Shown here: piece after piece, positions 14,605 through 25,500 of the stretch
How positions within the stretch are numbered: the stretch's first letter is position 1
Layout: each line of letters starts with the position of its first letter
NCBI GenBank assembly: GCA_003531585.1
Contig: DQFX01000020.1
Span: forward strand, 21,916-85,915
Origin: Oscillospiraceae bacterium
GTDB lineage: Bacteria; Bacillota; Clostridia; Oscillospirales; Ruminococcaceae
Length of the DNA: 64,000 bases
Reading direction: 5' to 3'
Notes under the pieces: model-generated
Seen by the model: only the letters and a program-made list of their open reading frames with translations
Told to the model about the DNA's origin: nothing
Database searches by the model: none
Translations under genes and position numbers: made by a program

Positions 14605-17600
14605 TTACTCAGCCACTATCGCCCTGAGTATCGCGGAAGCGTCCAGCGCGTTCATCACGCCGTCGGAGTTGAAGTCCGCCATGCGTGGATTCTCGCCCCT
14701 GGAGAATCCCACGATATCCTTTAATATCATAGCTGCGTCCAGCGCGTTCATTATGCCGTCGTTGCTGAAATCTCCGGGCAGGTCGCTGTATTCGCACACC
14801 ATAACGACATACTCGCCGCCAGTGTACGCACCGGGTATCGCCGCTGTTCCGTCCACGGATATCCGCGTGCAGCAACGGAATTCCAGACCGCCGTCCGTCA
14901 GACGGTACACGTTCGCGAACTGACCCGCAAACTCCCTGCGGAACGTCAGCTTTAGTTCAGCCGGGATACCCGTGCCGCTTATTTTCAGGTCAGCGCCGAA
15001 AACTCCGCGCAGCCCGCTCCTGTCGGAGTTTCCGGGGAGCACGGTAAAATCTGCGGCAGAAGCAGATTTTATCGCCGCGCCGTCAATGATCCAGCTCTTT
15101 ATACTGTCGATAATGAATTCCGCCTTTATCCTGCTGTCGGCTATCGCCTTTATCACGTCCGCAGGGACGGTGGTTTCACCGTTGAGCGAGATCACCGCGC
15201 TTCCGCCACCCTGCTTCATGAGGTCAGCTGCGATGTCCGCCCAGGACTTCTGAACGCCGTTTATGCCGGGCTGCGTTTCCGTGGCTGCCGCAGGTCTGGA
15301 GGGCCTTGCGGTTCCACCGGAGGAGTTACCGCCTGTGGAGGTTTTCCTCGGAGACATTTCGTAGCCGCAGACCGTGCACAGCTCTGGCTTTGCATAGGTC
15401 GCAGCGCCGCCGGAAACGTGATTTTCAGCCTCGGAGGCCGCGTCGCACACCTCGCATACATGCCAGTGCCCCGACTTGTCTGACCCATATTTTTCAGACC
15501 ATTTGTGTCCCGCCGCCGGAATGGTCTTGTGCTCGGTGGAGTATTTTTCACTGCAAACCGTGCAGTAAGTCACTTCGTCATAGGAGCCGTCCGCGGTGCA
15601 GGTCGCGGGAATTTCATTCTCCCTGACTGCTTCGCCGGGGGTGTGCCCGGTTCTTGCCAGAACAACGTTTTGCAGCGCAGTTTCCTGTGTTCCGGCTTCG
15701 TCAAGGAAGTACCTTGCGCAAAGCCCGCATTCCCAGTATTCGGTATTGCCCTCGGAAATGCAGTTCGGCTCAGCGCGGCCGTGGTGCGTAAGCTCTCCGT
15801 GACCGCTTCTCAGCGTGAGCGAGACCGCCGGACTCGGGTTCAGGATGTCGGTTTCGGCGAACCTTATATATCCTGTCACGAACTCGTCATGGCCGACAGC
15901 AGCGGCGTTTTCCGCACCCCAGTCTGAGCCGTCAAAGCTGAACTCCACGCCGGAAAGCTCCGTCACTATTTCAGCGGTGATATCGCTTCCGGAGCTTGTC
16001 AGCTCCAACCTGAAATCAGACTGTAAGGGAGCCTGCTGGTCGCCCTTTACGGCGAGGGTCACCGTGATTCTGAACGTGAAATCAGTGTAGTTCTGCGTTG
16101 GGAGGGTCACGGTTATTTCTGCCGTGTTTCCGATGGATTCCTCCGTATTCTCTCCGAGCGTGAAGTACAGCTTTCCGTCAGAGTACCGCGCGCTGTCTGC
16201 GGCGAGTATCCCGTTAACGTCGCTGACCGCAATAGTTGCCGGGTAGATTTCCCCGGTGTTTTCGGGAAGTCCCGCGAGGGAAACGCTCTTTTCCCCACTT
16301 GCGCCCCAGTAGCAGGAGAGCGTAGTATCAGCCATCGCCGGAGCCTGTGCCTTTGCTATGTCGAGAGTTACCTTAGCGGTGAGCGGCTTGTAGTACTCCG
16401 GGTGAACGTCGGCGGTGAACTCAGCCGTATACATTCCGGTATCGCCGACATTCGGTATTTCGCCGCCGGAAAGCGCCCACCTGCCGGGAATTTCGTCAGT
16501 GCCGAGCATTGCTTTCAGTCCGGAAACGGACAGACTGCCCAGGCTTCCGCCGAACGTGCCGTAGGCAGTTCCGGAGCCGCTTGCGGTGAGCGCCGCAGGG
16601 GTTATCGTGAATGTCCAGTCCGGGGAGGTCACATCGCTGGCGGCAAGGTAGCACTCGCCCTTGGCAACGTCTATTTTTACGGTGTAGGTTCCGGGGGCTG
16701 TGGGATCGGCGGGGGCTCCGTCCAGATAGTACTTTACCGCCGTTATTTCGCCCATGCCTGTTTCGGAGCCGTCGCTGAACCTGCGCGCTTCAACGGCCGC
16801 AGCAAGCGGAAGCCCGGTGTACTCGGTATCAGCGGGCGCGTGGAATATGAAGTCATCCGCAACGGGGGTGCCGTAGTATATCGTGTACAGCCAGCCTCCG
16901 ATGTTGCTTGCCGCATTGTAGTACTCGCCCTCTGCCACATCTATGAGCACCTTTATCGTTTCCGGTTTTACGGGTACGGCTATTTCGACATTGGTGCTGC
17001 TGAAATAGTGCAGGGTTATTATTTTGCCGACTCCCTCAGCTCCGTCGTTTACGGTAACGGAAACGGGTTTTTCCTCGCCGTTATATCTGCAATCCTCCGG
17101 GGCGGTGAATGTGAACAGGTCGGCGGTAATGTCGCCCTTTACGATAGTGAATTCCCAGCCGCCCGAGAGGACAGCCGCCTTGCAGTTATCCCCCTCCGCG
17201 ATTTCCGCCGTTACGGTGTATGTTCCGGGAATAACGGGGTCTGCTTTATTTCCGTCGCGGTAGTATTTCAGTGTGACAGCGCCTGCGCCGGAGATTCCGG
17301 GATTCACAGTGATTTTCGCTTCCTTTGGCGCGCCGTTGTATTTAAGGTCTGACGGCGGTGCGAATTCCAGTTCAGCCGCCGTGAGAGCCAGTTTTTCTAC
17401 CTTAACGGTGCAGTCCGCTGAGGTATCGTCTATAAACGAGGAACCCGCGCCGCTGTAATTCAGCACGAACCTGCAATCGTCGCCCGCAGCGGGGAGCGCA
17501 GAGGTGGTGACATTAGTTTTCGTGCCGTCCGGGAGCGCTGCGGCGGCTACCTCCTTATCGTTCAGCGTTACCGTGAACGAGCCGCTGCCAGCGGTGAGCG

Positions 17601-20600
17601 CAGTATCCGAATAAGCCTGCGGCACTCCGTCAAATTCCACCAGGGAATACACAGTGAAATCCGCCGTGCCCAGGTAAACCGGTGAATCCGCAGAGCTGTT
17701 CTCAAGGATCACGCCGGATTTGTATCTGATGGACGGCGCGCCGTCCTCCCGCAGCGAGGGATAATACGCGATGCCAGCCGCCTTGTCGTTCGCCTTTTTC
17801 GTCCAGAGCGTGGAATCAAGCCCCATCGTCGTCAGCGCGTCTGCGGAGGTCATCTGTAAGGTCGTGAGCCCCTTCGCCGCTCCCTCGAGGTCTGCGCCGG
17901 CGATTCCCCTGGCGCCGCTCGTGTCGGAGTTGTACCAACAGTTCTTCACGTTGTCATTTTCGCTTCCGCATATTGCGCCAACATTTTCGGTTCCGGTCAC
18001 GGCGCCGATGTTTATGCCATCTATGACCGGTGTTTGGCTTTCGCCGCATATACCGCCGACATTCCTGACGCCGCTTACCGCGTTTCCGTTAACGCACCGC
18101 CCCCTTGTACCTGACGCGTAACCAAAGATACCGCCAACATTATTTCTGCCGGTAATACTTCCGTTTTCAGTGATAATATCATACAGCCAGCCCGATACAT
18201 AGCCGAAAAGTCCGACATTATCAGAATCAGGCTGATTAATTATCAGATTGGATATCTTATGTCCATCTCCGCTGAAATGCGCATAGAATGGCGTGACTTC
18301 GTTTCCTATCGGGGTGATATTTCTTCCTGAAAGGTCGATATCGCTTTGCAGGACGTAGTTTCTGCGCCACATTGCGCTGTTCTGTGTGAGCTTCTGAAAT
18401 TCATCTGCCGTGGTTATGGGATTATAATATCGCCAGCTGTCACCAGTCACCGTGAAATAGTTGTACATACGCAGCTCGCCGGACTGCGCCTTTCCTACGC
18501 CTTTAAGTCTGATGAGCGTGTAGTTGTCCGAGCGGTATCTTCCGTTTTCAGTGCCCTTGGTGTAGCTTCCTCTTTCCCAGATGTCGCCGGAAAAGCCGGA
18601 TAGCCGACTGGTCAGGTCTTTGGTTTCAACAGGACCGCCAAAATCTTCCTTCAAGAAAAGATCCTTGGAGTAAAAGCAGTTTTTCGAGGGACCGGTACCG
18701 ATATTACCGCCGATTTCGCTGTTGCCGCATATCTCAGCCATGCTGAAGCTGCTGGAAACGTCGGCGCTGCTTTCCACAGAGCCGCAGATACCGCCGACAA
18801 TGGAATCGCCGACCAGCATTCCTGTGTTGTAGCAGTTCGCTAAGGTGCTTCCGTCTGTGCTTTCGCCGCAGACGCCGCCGGTTTTGAGTGTTCCTGTGAC
18901 GGCTCCGGTGTTGTAGGACATCTGTACGGTGCCGCTGTTCTTGCCGCAGACGCCGCCTGCCGATTCCTTTCCGGTGACGGGAGCGTTGTTGTAGCAGCCG
19001 GTGATGGTTCCCGCGTTCAGGCCGCAGATGGAGCCGGTGCAGTTCCCGCCGGATATTTCGCCGCTTTCAATGCCAACGTATGTTATGGTACCGGTGTTAT
19101 AGCCGAAAAGCCCGATATAGTCCCCAGCCGCAGATATCTTCACGTTGGTCAGGACGTGGCCGTTGCCGCTGAATTTCCCGCTGAACGGCACGGTTTCAGT
19201 GCCTATCGGGGAGAACGATCCTCCCGTAAGCTGGATATCTCCGGCAAGGACGTAATTTCCGCCCCACTTCGTATCGTCACCCGCGAGGTCAAGCAGCTCC
19301 TGCTCGGTGCTTATTTCGGTGTAGGAGTCCCAGTCGGGGGAGGCTTCCGTGCCGAAGTTGTAGTATTCAACCCTTGTTACTTCCTGCTTCGCTCCGGCGG
19401 GGACAGGGTCGGCGCGGAGAATTGTTTTCTTTCTGCCGTCAACATTTTCCCTGACGTATCCCTCCGTCCAGCTTTCCGGCTTGAAAGAGTTTATTACCTC
19501 ATCAGCCGGGACGCTGCTGGCTGAGCCGCTGACGTCAGCCTTACCGCCTATTGCGGTAAGCCCGCTGCCGCTGCTGTATATGCAGTCTGTGAAAGAGGAA
19601 TGGTCGCCGCCGTTTCCGCAGACGCTTCCAAGCGAGCCGCTGCCGCTGACCTTTCCGGTATTCGCGCAGCCGCTGACGCTGGAAACAATTTCATGACCAT
19701 TGGATTCGTAGCCGCTTACCGAACCGCAGATACCGCCGATATTTCCGGTTCCGGTGACTTCACCGGAGTTGAAGCAGCCGCTCAACGAGTTAGAATTTCC
19801 TGTGCCGCAGATACCGCCGACGTTTTTCGTGCCGCTGACCGCGCCGGAGTTATAGCAGTTCTTGATTTCACCGTCAGAAGAGCTGCCGCACACTCCGCCC
19901 GCCTGTTTCGGGCTTTCAACAGTGCCTGAGTTATAGCAGCCGCTTATCTTACCATAACTATAACCGCATACTCCGCCTGTTGTGCGGCCTTCATCATGTG
20001 TTCCCGCAGTGCAGCTTACGCTTCCGGTGTTTCGGCAGGAGATCAGCGTACCTTCGCTGTAAGCGCACACGCCGCCGATAAATCCGATATCTCCGATATC
20101 ACCGCTTACCGAGCAGGAATTCGTGCAGTTTATAAGACTGCCGTTATTTACAACAGCAATTCCGGCAACGCTTTCCTTGCCGTATATTGAGCCGCCGTCC
20201 AGCGTGAGATCTCTGATAACGCTGCCGCTGTTGACCTCGCCGAAAAGCGCCACTTGGGACTTTTCAGGCTCGTTTATGTAAACGTTCTTTATGGAATGAC
20301 CGTTTCCGCTGAATTTGCCGTAATAGTTCTCTATTATCTTAACGTCCGTCCGGCTTTCAAGGTCGATATCGTTACCGAGGACGTAGTTCTGGTTCCACTT
20401 TGCTTTGTCCGCGCCGATATCCACGAACTGCTGGGCTTCTGTTATAAGCGTGTAGGTGTCCCAGTCCGGATCGGATTCCGTGCCGAAATTGAACACCTCG
20501 CGCTCCATTGCGGCGGGCGCCGCCGGAATGTTCTTAAGCCTTACATAGGTCATCTGAGCCTTGCCGCTGCCGTCCAGGGTTATGCTGCCGGATTCCCACA

Positions 20601-21594
20601 GGTTTTTGTAAAAGTTGTATTTATTGAGAATGCTGCCGCACAGAGCTCCGGTGGGAATACCAGTTACCTCTTTATCACCGCTGGAGGGGCTGAATACGTC
20701 GCTGTTGTAAAAGCTGTATGATATGCTGGCGTATATATTTCTTACATCATCCGAATGACTGACAGCATAAACTGATTCTTCTCCGGTTAGCTCCCCGGCA
20801 TTTATGCAGAACGTTATGTAATTGAGGTTTATCCCCGCGATACCGCCAATCTGTTCTTTGCCCGTGATACTGCCGCTGTTGAAGCAGTTGCTGATCTGTG
20901 TGCTCTGGGCTGTGTTTCCGCAGATACCGCCGATGAACGAATTTGCGGTGATATCCCCCATATTCAGGCAGCCGTAAATCGTTCCGGTGCTGTACCCACA
21001 GATACCGCCGACATATTTTCCGCCCTCGGTGCTTCCGGTAATGTCCGCCGAGTTCCAGCAGTTTTCGATGGTTCCGGTGCTGTATCCGCATATCGCGCCG
21101 ATTCTTTCAGCGCTGCCGACGCTGATGTTTCCTCTAACTATGCCGAGATTCCCTATTGTGCCGGAGGAACAGCCGAAAAGTCCCTGATCGTCCAGTCCGG
21201 CGGTAAGGGTCAGCCCGGATATTTTGTGATTCTTTCCGTCAAATGTTCCGGCGAAAGGCTTAGTAACAGTGCTGCCGTCTGTCTCACGTTCTCCTATGCC
21301 TATCGGAGACCACTCGCTGCCTGACAGGTCAAGGTCAGCCTCAAGCTGGAAATACTTTCCATGATATGTTTCGCCGCCGTTCACCTGCTTCGCCAGGAAC
21401 GCAAGCTGCTCCGCCGTTTTTATGATGTACGGGTCGGAGCTGTCTCCGTTACCGCCTTCAAAGCTCTCGGCGGCTGTTCCGTCCCACGCTGCGGCAGCCG
21501 ATCTTCCGAGCCCTGGATTTATGACGAACAGCGCCGCAATCAGCGCTATAATTGCAAGACCCGCGGTCAGCAGCCGCATTCTTTTTGCTGTCAT
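14605..21594 (-). CDS. Giant secreted GLUG-repeat protein with C-terminal type I dockerin
   Basis: A 2,329-residue surface or secreted protein. The start at 21594 follows AGGAGG by 7 bases; the N-terminus MTAKRMRLLTAGLAIIALIAALF is a signal/anchor. Four blocks of GLUG repeats (GGICGYSTGTI-type turns, predicted beta-solenoid) begin near residues 60, 365, 745 and 1045, the last three opened by a W.xNYVL..DI(D/Q)L line. Three tandem 85-residue beta modules (Y-N/T-G...GTYTV..D.AEG) follow at about 1400-1670, then an MBG-like domain (about 1680), a cysteine-paired region (C..C repeats, about 1938-2080), a pre-dockerin module (about 2113-2270) and a dockerin (2271-2329) with the two calcium loops DFSNDGIMNALD and DFNSDGVMNALD. 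The dockerin should dock it to a cohesin scaffold. No catalytic domain recognised; adhesion is likelier than hydrolysis. Confidence 0.88.
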   Translation of the reverse strand: MTAKRMRLLTAGLAIIALIAALFVINPGLGRSAAAAWDGTAAESFEGGNGDSSDPYIIKTAEQLAFLAKQVNGGETYHGKYFQLEADLDLSGSEWSPIGIGERETDGSTVTKPFAGTFDGKNHKISGLTLTAGLDDQGLFGCSSGTIGNLGIVRGNISVGSAERIGAICGYSTGTIENCWNSADITGSTEGGKYVGGICGYSTGTIYGCLNMGDITANSFIGGICGNTAQSTQISNCFNSGSITGKEQIGGIAGINLNYITFCINAGELTGEESVYAVSHSDDVRNIYASISYSFYNSDVFSPSSGDKEVTGIPTGALCGSILNKYNFYKNLWESGSITLDGSGKAQMTYVRLKNIPAAPAAMEREVFNFGTESDPDWDTYTLITEAQQFVDIGADKAKWNQNYVLGNDIDLESRTDVKIIENYYGKFSGNGHSIKNVYINEPEKSQVALFGEVNSGSVIRDLTLDGGSIYGKESVAGIAVVNNGSLINCTNSCSVSGDIGDIGFIGGVCAYSEGTLISCRNTGSVSCTAGTHDEGRTTGGVCGYSYGKISGCYNSGTVESPKQAGGVCGSSSDGEIKNCYNSGAVSGTKNVGGICGTGNSNSLSGCFNSGEVTGTGNIGGICGSVSGYESNGHEIVSSVSGCANTGKVSGSGSLGSVCGNGGDHSSFTDCIYSSGSGLTAIGGKADVSGSASSVPADEVINSFKPESWTEGYVRENVDGRKKTILRADPVPAGAKQEVTRVEYYNFGTEASPDWDSYTEISTEQELLDLAGDDTKWGGNYVLAGDIQLTGGSFSPIGTETVPFSGKFSGNGHVLTNVKISAAGDYIGLFGYNTGTITYVGIESGEISGGNCTGSICGLNAGTITGCYNNAPVTGKESAGGVCGKNSGTVQMSYNTGAVTGTLKTGGVCGESTDGSTLANCYNTGMLVGDSIVGGICGSVESSADVSSSFSMAEICGNSEIGGNIGTGPSKNCFYSKDLFLKEDFGGPVETKDLTSRLSGFSGDIWERGSYTKGTENGRYRSDNYTLIRLKGVGKAQSGELRMYNYFTVTGDSWRYYNPITTADEFQKLTQNSAMWRRNYVLQSDIDLSGRNITPIGNEVTPFYAHFSGDGHKISNLIINQPDSDNVGLFGYVSGWLYDIITENGSITGRNNVGGIFGYASGTRGRCVNGNAVSGVRNVGGICGESQTPVIDGINIGAVTGTENVGAICGSENDNVKNCWYNSDTSGARGIAGADLEGAAKGLTTLQMTSADALTTMGLDSTLWTKKANDKAAGIAYYPSLREDGAPSIRYKSGVILENSSADSPVYLGTADFTVYSLVEFDGVPQAYSDTALTAGSGSFTVTLNDKEVAAAALPDGTKTNVTTSALPAAGDDCRFVLNYSGAGSSFIDDTSADCTVKVEKLALTAAELEFAPPSDLKYNGAPKEAKITVNPGISGAGAVTLKYYRDGNKADPVIPGTYTVTAEIAEGDNCKAAVLSGGWEFTIVKGDITADLFTFTAPEDCRYNGEEKPVSVTVNDGAEGVGKIITLHYFSSTNVEIAVPVKPETIKVLIDVAEGEYYNAASNIGGWLYTIYYGTPVADDFIFHAPADTEYTGLPLAAAVEARRFSDGSETGMGEITAVKYYLDGAPADPTAPGTYTVKIDVAKGECYLAASDVTSPDWTFTITPAALTASGSGTAYGTFGGSLGSLSVSGLKAMLGTDEIPGRWALSGGEIPNVGDTGMYTAEFTADVHPEYYKPLTAKVTLDIAKAQAPAMADTTLSCYWGASGEKSVSLAGLPENTGEIYPATIAVSDVNGILAADSARYSDGKLYFTLGENTEESIGNTAEITVTLPTQNYTDFTFRITVTLAVKGDQQAPLQSDFRLELTSSGSDITAEIVTELSGVEFSFDGSDWGAENAAAVGHDEFVTGYIRFAETDILNPSPAVSLTLRSGHGELTHHGRAEPNCISEGNTEYWECGLCARYFLDEAGTQETALQNVVLARTGHTPGEAVRENEIPATCTADGSYDEVTYCTVCSEKYSTEHKTIPAAGHKWSEKYGSDKSGHWHVCEVCDAASEAENHVSGGAATYAKPELCTVCGYEMSPRKTSTGGNSSGGTARPSRPAAATETQPGINGVQKSWADIAADLMKQGGGSAVISLNGETTVPADVIKAIADSRIKAEFIIDSIKSWIIDGAAIKSASAADFTVLPGNSDRSGLRGVFGADLKISGTGIPAELKLTFRREFAGQFANVYRLTDGGLEFRCCTRISVDGTAAIPGAYTGGEYVVMVCEYSDLPGDFSNDGIMNALDAAMILKDIVGFSRGENPRMADFNSDGVMNALDASAILRAIVAE

Positions 21595-21958
21595 GAGATT
21601 ACCTCCTGTAAACTGTTCTTCTGTCTCTGTGCGGATATTCACCGCCAAACCAATATTATGCAAAACTGCTATTATTATAGCTGCTATTATTATAGCTTAG
21701 AAATCATGATTTGTCAATAGAACTGATCTGCCTTTCTGGGCATATGTCCGGAATTATTCAAGGGCAACACCGCACAATTAACGGATAGCGCCTTTGCCAG
21801 GCGACGCTTACTGCTTACACGGCGCTTGCCTGCATCTTTCCATTTTGGTGCATAATAACACATGATCTCCTTTAAAAAACTCATGTGAGCGAAAATGTAC
21901 AGTGCGCACCATCTTCTTGAAGACGCGTTTGCCCGAAAAACCTCCCCACAGGGGTTCC
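21595..21958. other. Gene-free stretch with mobile-element remnants
   Basis: About 360 bases without a supported gene. It contains AT-rich tandem TATTATTATAGC-like sequence (21668-21697), which may serve as the promoter region of the giant gene, and a GGGCAACACCGCACAATT stretch (from about 21761) resembling insertion-sequence ends that I have seen in related genomes. The minus-strand reading here (21714-21983) looks like degraded repeat, not a gene. The segment ends at the 25-bp repeat shared with 4248. Confidence 0.35.
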
Positions 21959-21983
21959 CTATAATGACGCCGGACGTATACAT
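21959..21983. repeat. 25-bp direct repeat shared with 4248-4272
   Basis: Identical to 4248-4272 except T to C at position 12. Here the right half runs into the GH18 pseudogene in reading frame, whereas at 4248 it runs into unrelated sequence. Its position exactly at the 5' truncation point of a broken gene suggests a recombination junction (see findings). Confidence 0.7.
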
Positions 21984-22402
21984 ACGGCCCGCCGCTTGCG
22001 GTATCTCCTATAAACGAGGTGCGGCGCGTGCTAGACTACGCAGTGACCGAGATACCGCCAGAGAAAATACTGATGGGAATGCCAAATTACGGCTACGACT
22101 GGACGCTGCCGTTTATGCGCGGGACTGCGGCGCAGAGCGTAAGCTTCACGCAGGCTGTGGATCTTGCCCTTAGATACGGTGTGGAGATACAGTTCGACGA
22201 GCAGGCGCAGACGCCGTATTTCTACTACACCGACAACGGAACTCAGCACGTAGTGTGGTTCGACGACCCGCGCAGCATAGATGCGAAGCTTCAGCTCATC
22301 GACGATTACAGGCTTGCCGGGGCGAGCTGGTGGACGGTCAACCGGTGCTACGTTCCGAACTGGCTGGTTTTGCAGAATATGTACGAAACGGTCAAACTGT
22401 GA
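21971..22402 (+). pseudogene. 3' fragment of a GH18 (YaaH/SleL-type) glycosidase gene
   Basis: The frame reads RTYTYGPPLAVSPINEV from 21971 and continues as RRVLDYAVTEIPPEKILMGMPNYGYDWTLPF to the stop at 22402, ending with SWWTVNRCYVPNWLVLQ. This is the last third of spore-cortex/peptidoglycan-type GH18 enzymes (family residues VLDYA..IP..KI.MG.P.YGYDW.LP). The N-terminal LysM repeats and the catalytic DxxDxE strand are absent, and stop codons (TAA 21962, TGA 21965) lie immediately upstream in frame. It is therefore a decapitated remnant. The upstream two thirds may survive beyond the left edge of the window if an insertion caused the break. Confidence 0.82.
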
Positions 22403-22411
22403 ATGTAAAGC

Positions 22412-22440
22412 GGCATGGCGCAGATATTTCGTGCCATGCC
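22412..22440 (+). terminator. Hairpin after the GH18 remnant
   Basis: GGCATGGC (22412-22419) and GCCATGCC (22433-22440) pair perfectly. Only a weak T-rich tail follows (AACATTTGT), so this may be the old terminator of the broken gene. Confidence 0.5.
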
Positions 22441-22482
22441 AAACATTTGTGCAGAAAATTGCGACGGTAAGGAAGACATATC

Positions 22483-22511
22483 TTGACAAATTCCGTGATT
22501 CATTGTAAAAT
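22483..22511 (+). promoter_or_regulatory. Promoter of the 1,002-residue dockerin protein
   Basis: TTGACA (22483-22488), a 17-base spacer and TAAAAT (22506-22511). The start codon TTG at 22555 is about 37 bases after the expected transcript start, so the leader is short. Confidence 0.75.
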
Positions 22512-22554
22512 ATAACGGAACAATAATATACTTCATCAGGAAAGGACGATACAT

Positions 22555-25500
22555 TTGATAAAGAATAAGATGAAAAGCCTGCTTGCTGCGGCACTGGCAG
22601 GAGCCCTGACGGTTTCCGCGATACCGGTCAATGCGTCGGCGGTTGTGAGCAAATTCAAATACAGTGGTTATGAACATAGTCATGCCGGCGATATTCTGAA
22701 CGAACTAGGGAGTTACAGCGACGCCAATGCATTTGACGTTATATATGAAGGCGCGCATCATGGCGTTTCCGGCGGCGGGCTGGAGGAGTATCTCACGGCG
22801 CTTGAAACTGATTCCACCGACCGCGGCGATGTTGAGCTGATTAACGAACATACTGTCTATAACGTCAAGGATAACAGCGATAATGCTGCTTCCGGAAACA
22901 GCCAGCAAAATCTGCTGACATTTCCCGTGGACGTTAAAAGCTATGCGATGAATGCGTTTCCGGATCCCCTGCATGAGGTTTCCAGCTGGAGAATGTGGGT
23001 CGGCGATTCCGGATTTAATGACATCGCCCCGGTCGCTGAGGCTAGCACCGCTGATTATATCGAAACTTCTGACATGGTGGACGCGATAAACGCATTGGGT
23101 TCGAAGTACGAGAATATCGCGCTCCAGTTGATTTTCAAAGGAATCGAATTCGAGGTACAGTACTATTCCGCGTTTGACCAGCCTTTAGGGAGCTGTTACA
23201 CCATCAGCGACGAGAACCGCAGAAACCTTGACGCAACTTATTGTTTCGTGCATTACGTGCCTGATGTTGCCGTTTCCATGCTCAATGTATCTTCCGGCGA
23301 AGAGGCGTGGGATTTCATAAACCGCATGGTTCGCAATTTTGATGAATTCAATCAGGATCGGGCAAAACTTCTGCGGTTCGCTGAATTTGAGGTCTTTGAC
23401 CGCTGTGGAAAATCCGTCGGCAGCTTTTCTTCAGGGCATTGCGACGAATATGAATATAACAAGGCGTTCCAGTATGTGAAATCAGGCGAGAGCAGCGATA
23501 CTCTGTGGCTGGTTTCCGATGGAAGCGGCGCATATCCGATGTTCAGCGCTTCCGGTGATAAGCTTGAGGAAACAGTAAATGAGTTCCTCGCGCAGCACAC
23601 GGACGTCCAGAAGATAACCCTCAGAATGTGCCCTGAGATGTATGTCACCAGTTCAAGCTGCTTCGACGGCGACGTGCTGGCTGATTTGTCGCAGTTCAAG
23701 CAGTATAATGTGACGGAGCTTCCGGCAAAAGCGGCTGATCTGTCCAGTGTGCTGGATCTCCAGGAGCACTATGGGTTTGATTTCGAAAACTGGAAGCTTT
23801 TCGAGGGCGTTTCCACTGGAGAAAACGGAGGCTACAGGCTCAGCGAACTAGCTAATGACAAGGACGGTTTCGGCATTGATTCCATATCTGGGATCGCCGC
23901 CGGAAGCGTACTTGTGGCGTATATCCCGCAGGAGGAGCTTCCCGATGATATTATTCCGCAGGTGGAGATAACCGTTGCTGAGCCGGAAATCGGCGTAAAG
24001 TTCGCGGATACGGCGGTTATTCCCTCCGGCGCAGATTACGCAGTGGATAAAGTATCGTGGTACCGCGGCGAAACCCTCGATACCTCCGGCGAGTTCTCTG
24101 ACGGCGAGCAGTACACGGTATCTGTAACCCTCAGCCCGGAGAAATACTTTGCGTTCGACGGAACGACCACAGCAAAGGTGAACGGTCATAATGCGGTTAT
24201 CAGGGACTTCACAGCCAACGAGCTTGTGGTTGAGTATACGTTTGATAAGCTTCCGGAGGATATCTGGGGTTTCGTTGACGGCGAGCTTGCCGGGGAGCAC
24301 CCGGTTATCAGCGTGCCCGACGGCGAGATTATTCCCGGCGAGGTTATGCAGAAGATAAAGGACAGCGGCAGGGAAGTCGAGCTGAATTACGGCGATTATA
24401 GCTGGATAATAACCGGCTTCGACGCGGATTATACGGCGAAGCCGATCGACCTGAGAATAATGAGGGTCGCTGAAAGCAACTGGGCGGAAGCGGTAAAGAC
24501 TGCTTCCGGACATCTGTACAAAATGCAGATATCCATTCAGCACAGCGGAGATTTCGGATTCACGGCGCTGCTGAAGCTGAACCTCAGCGATGGCAAGCCG
24601 GCTAACCCGGGGACGTATTACGCAAATCTGTATCAGCTTTCCGGAGATCAGCTCAAATGGAGCGTATACTCCGACCTTGCCGAGGAAAGCGGTAAGTATA
24701 TCGCGAAGCTTGAATTTACGCACGCGTCAGACTGGCTTGTCACCATTGACAGCGAGATAAATCCTGGAAGCGGTAATGACGGCGGCTCCACCGGAGGCTT
24801 CGGCAACAGGGTGAACGGAATTAAGAAGGCGAGAACCCTGAAATCCGAGGGCTGGGATAATATCGTAAAGGAGATAAAGTCCACCGGGGAAGGCTCGGTT
24901 ATCGAGATAACCCTCAACGATGAGACCACCATGCCAGAGGACGCGCTCCAGGCAGCGATCGACAGAAAGATGAAGCTGATAATGGACGCAGGCTTCGGCA
25001 GAATATGGGAAATAGACGGCGCGAAGGCGGTACCCGGGAAGTACATCGACCTCAGCATTTCCGGCGTTGACGTCGGTATCCCGGAGGCTTCATATGCAGG
25101 TATCCTCTGTTCTGACAGCAGGCAGCTCAGAATAAATGCGCGTCTGCTGAACTTCACGGCTCAGCTCACGGCGTTCATCGGCAAGGACAATATCGGTCAG
25201 AATGCGGCGCTCTACAGCTACAACGACGAGACTGGGAAGCTCGTGTTCCAGGATATCTCGGCGGTTGACAGGGACGGAAACGTTATATTCAATATCAAGT
25301 GCGGCGGACGCTATTTCATCGCGCTCGGAAGCGAGGTGGCGCCTCCTGCGTATCTCTGCGGCGACGTTAACGGCGACGGAGTTGTAAACGCCCACGACGC
25401 CGCGGCTATCCTCAAGTACGCGACCTACGGCTACCCGCTCGACAAGCGCTGCGGCGATACCAACGCGGACGGCGCGGTAGACGCTCACGACGCTCTGCCG

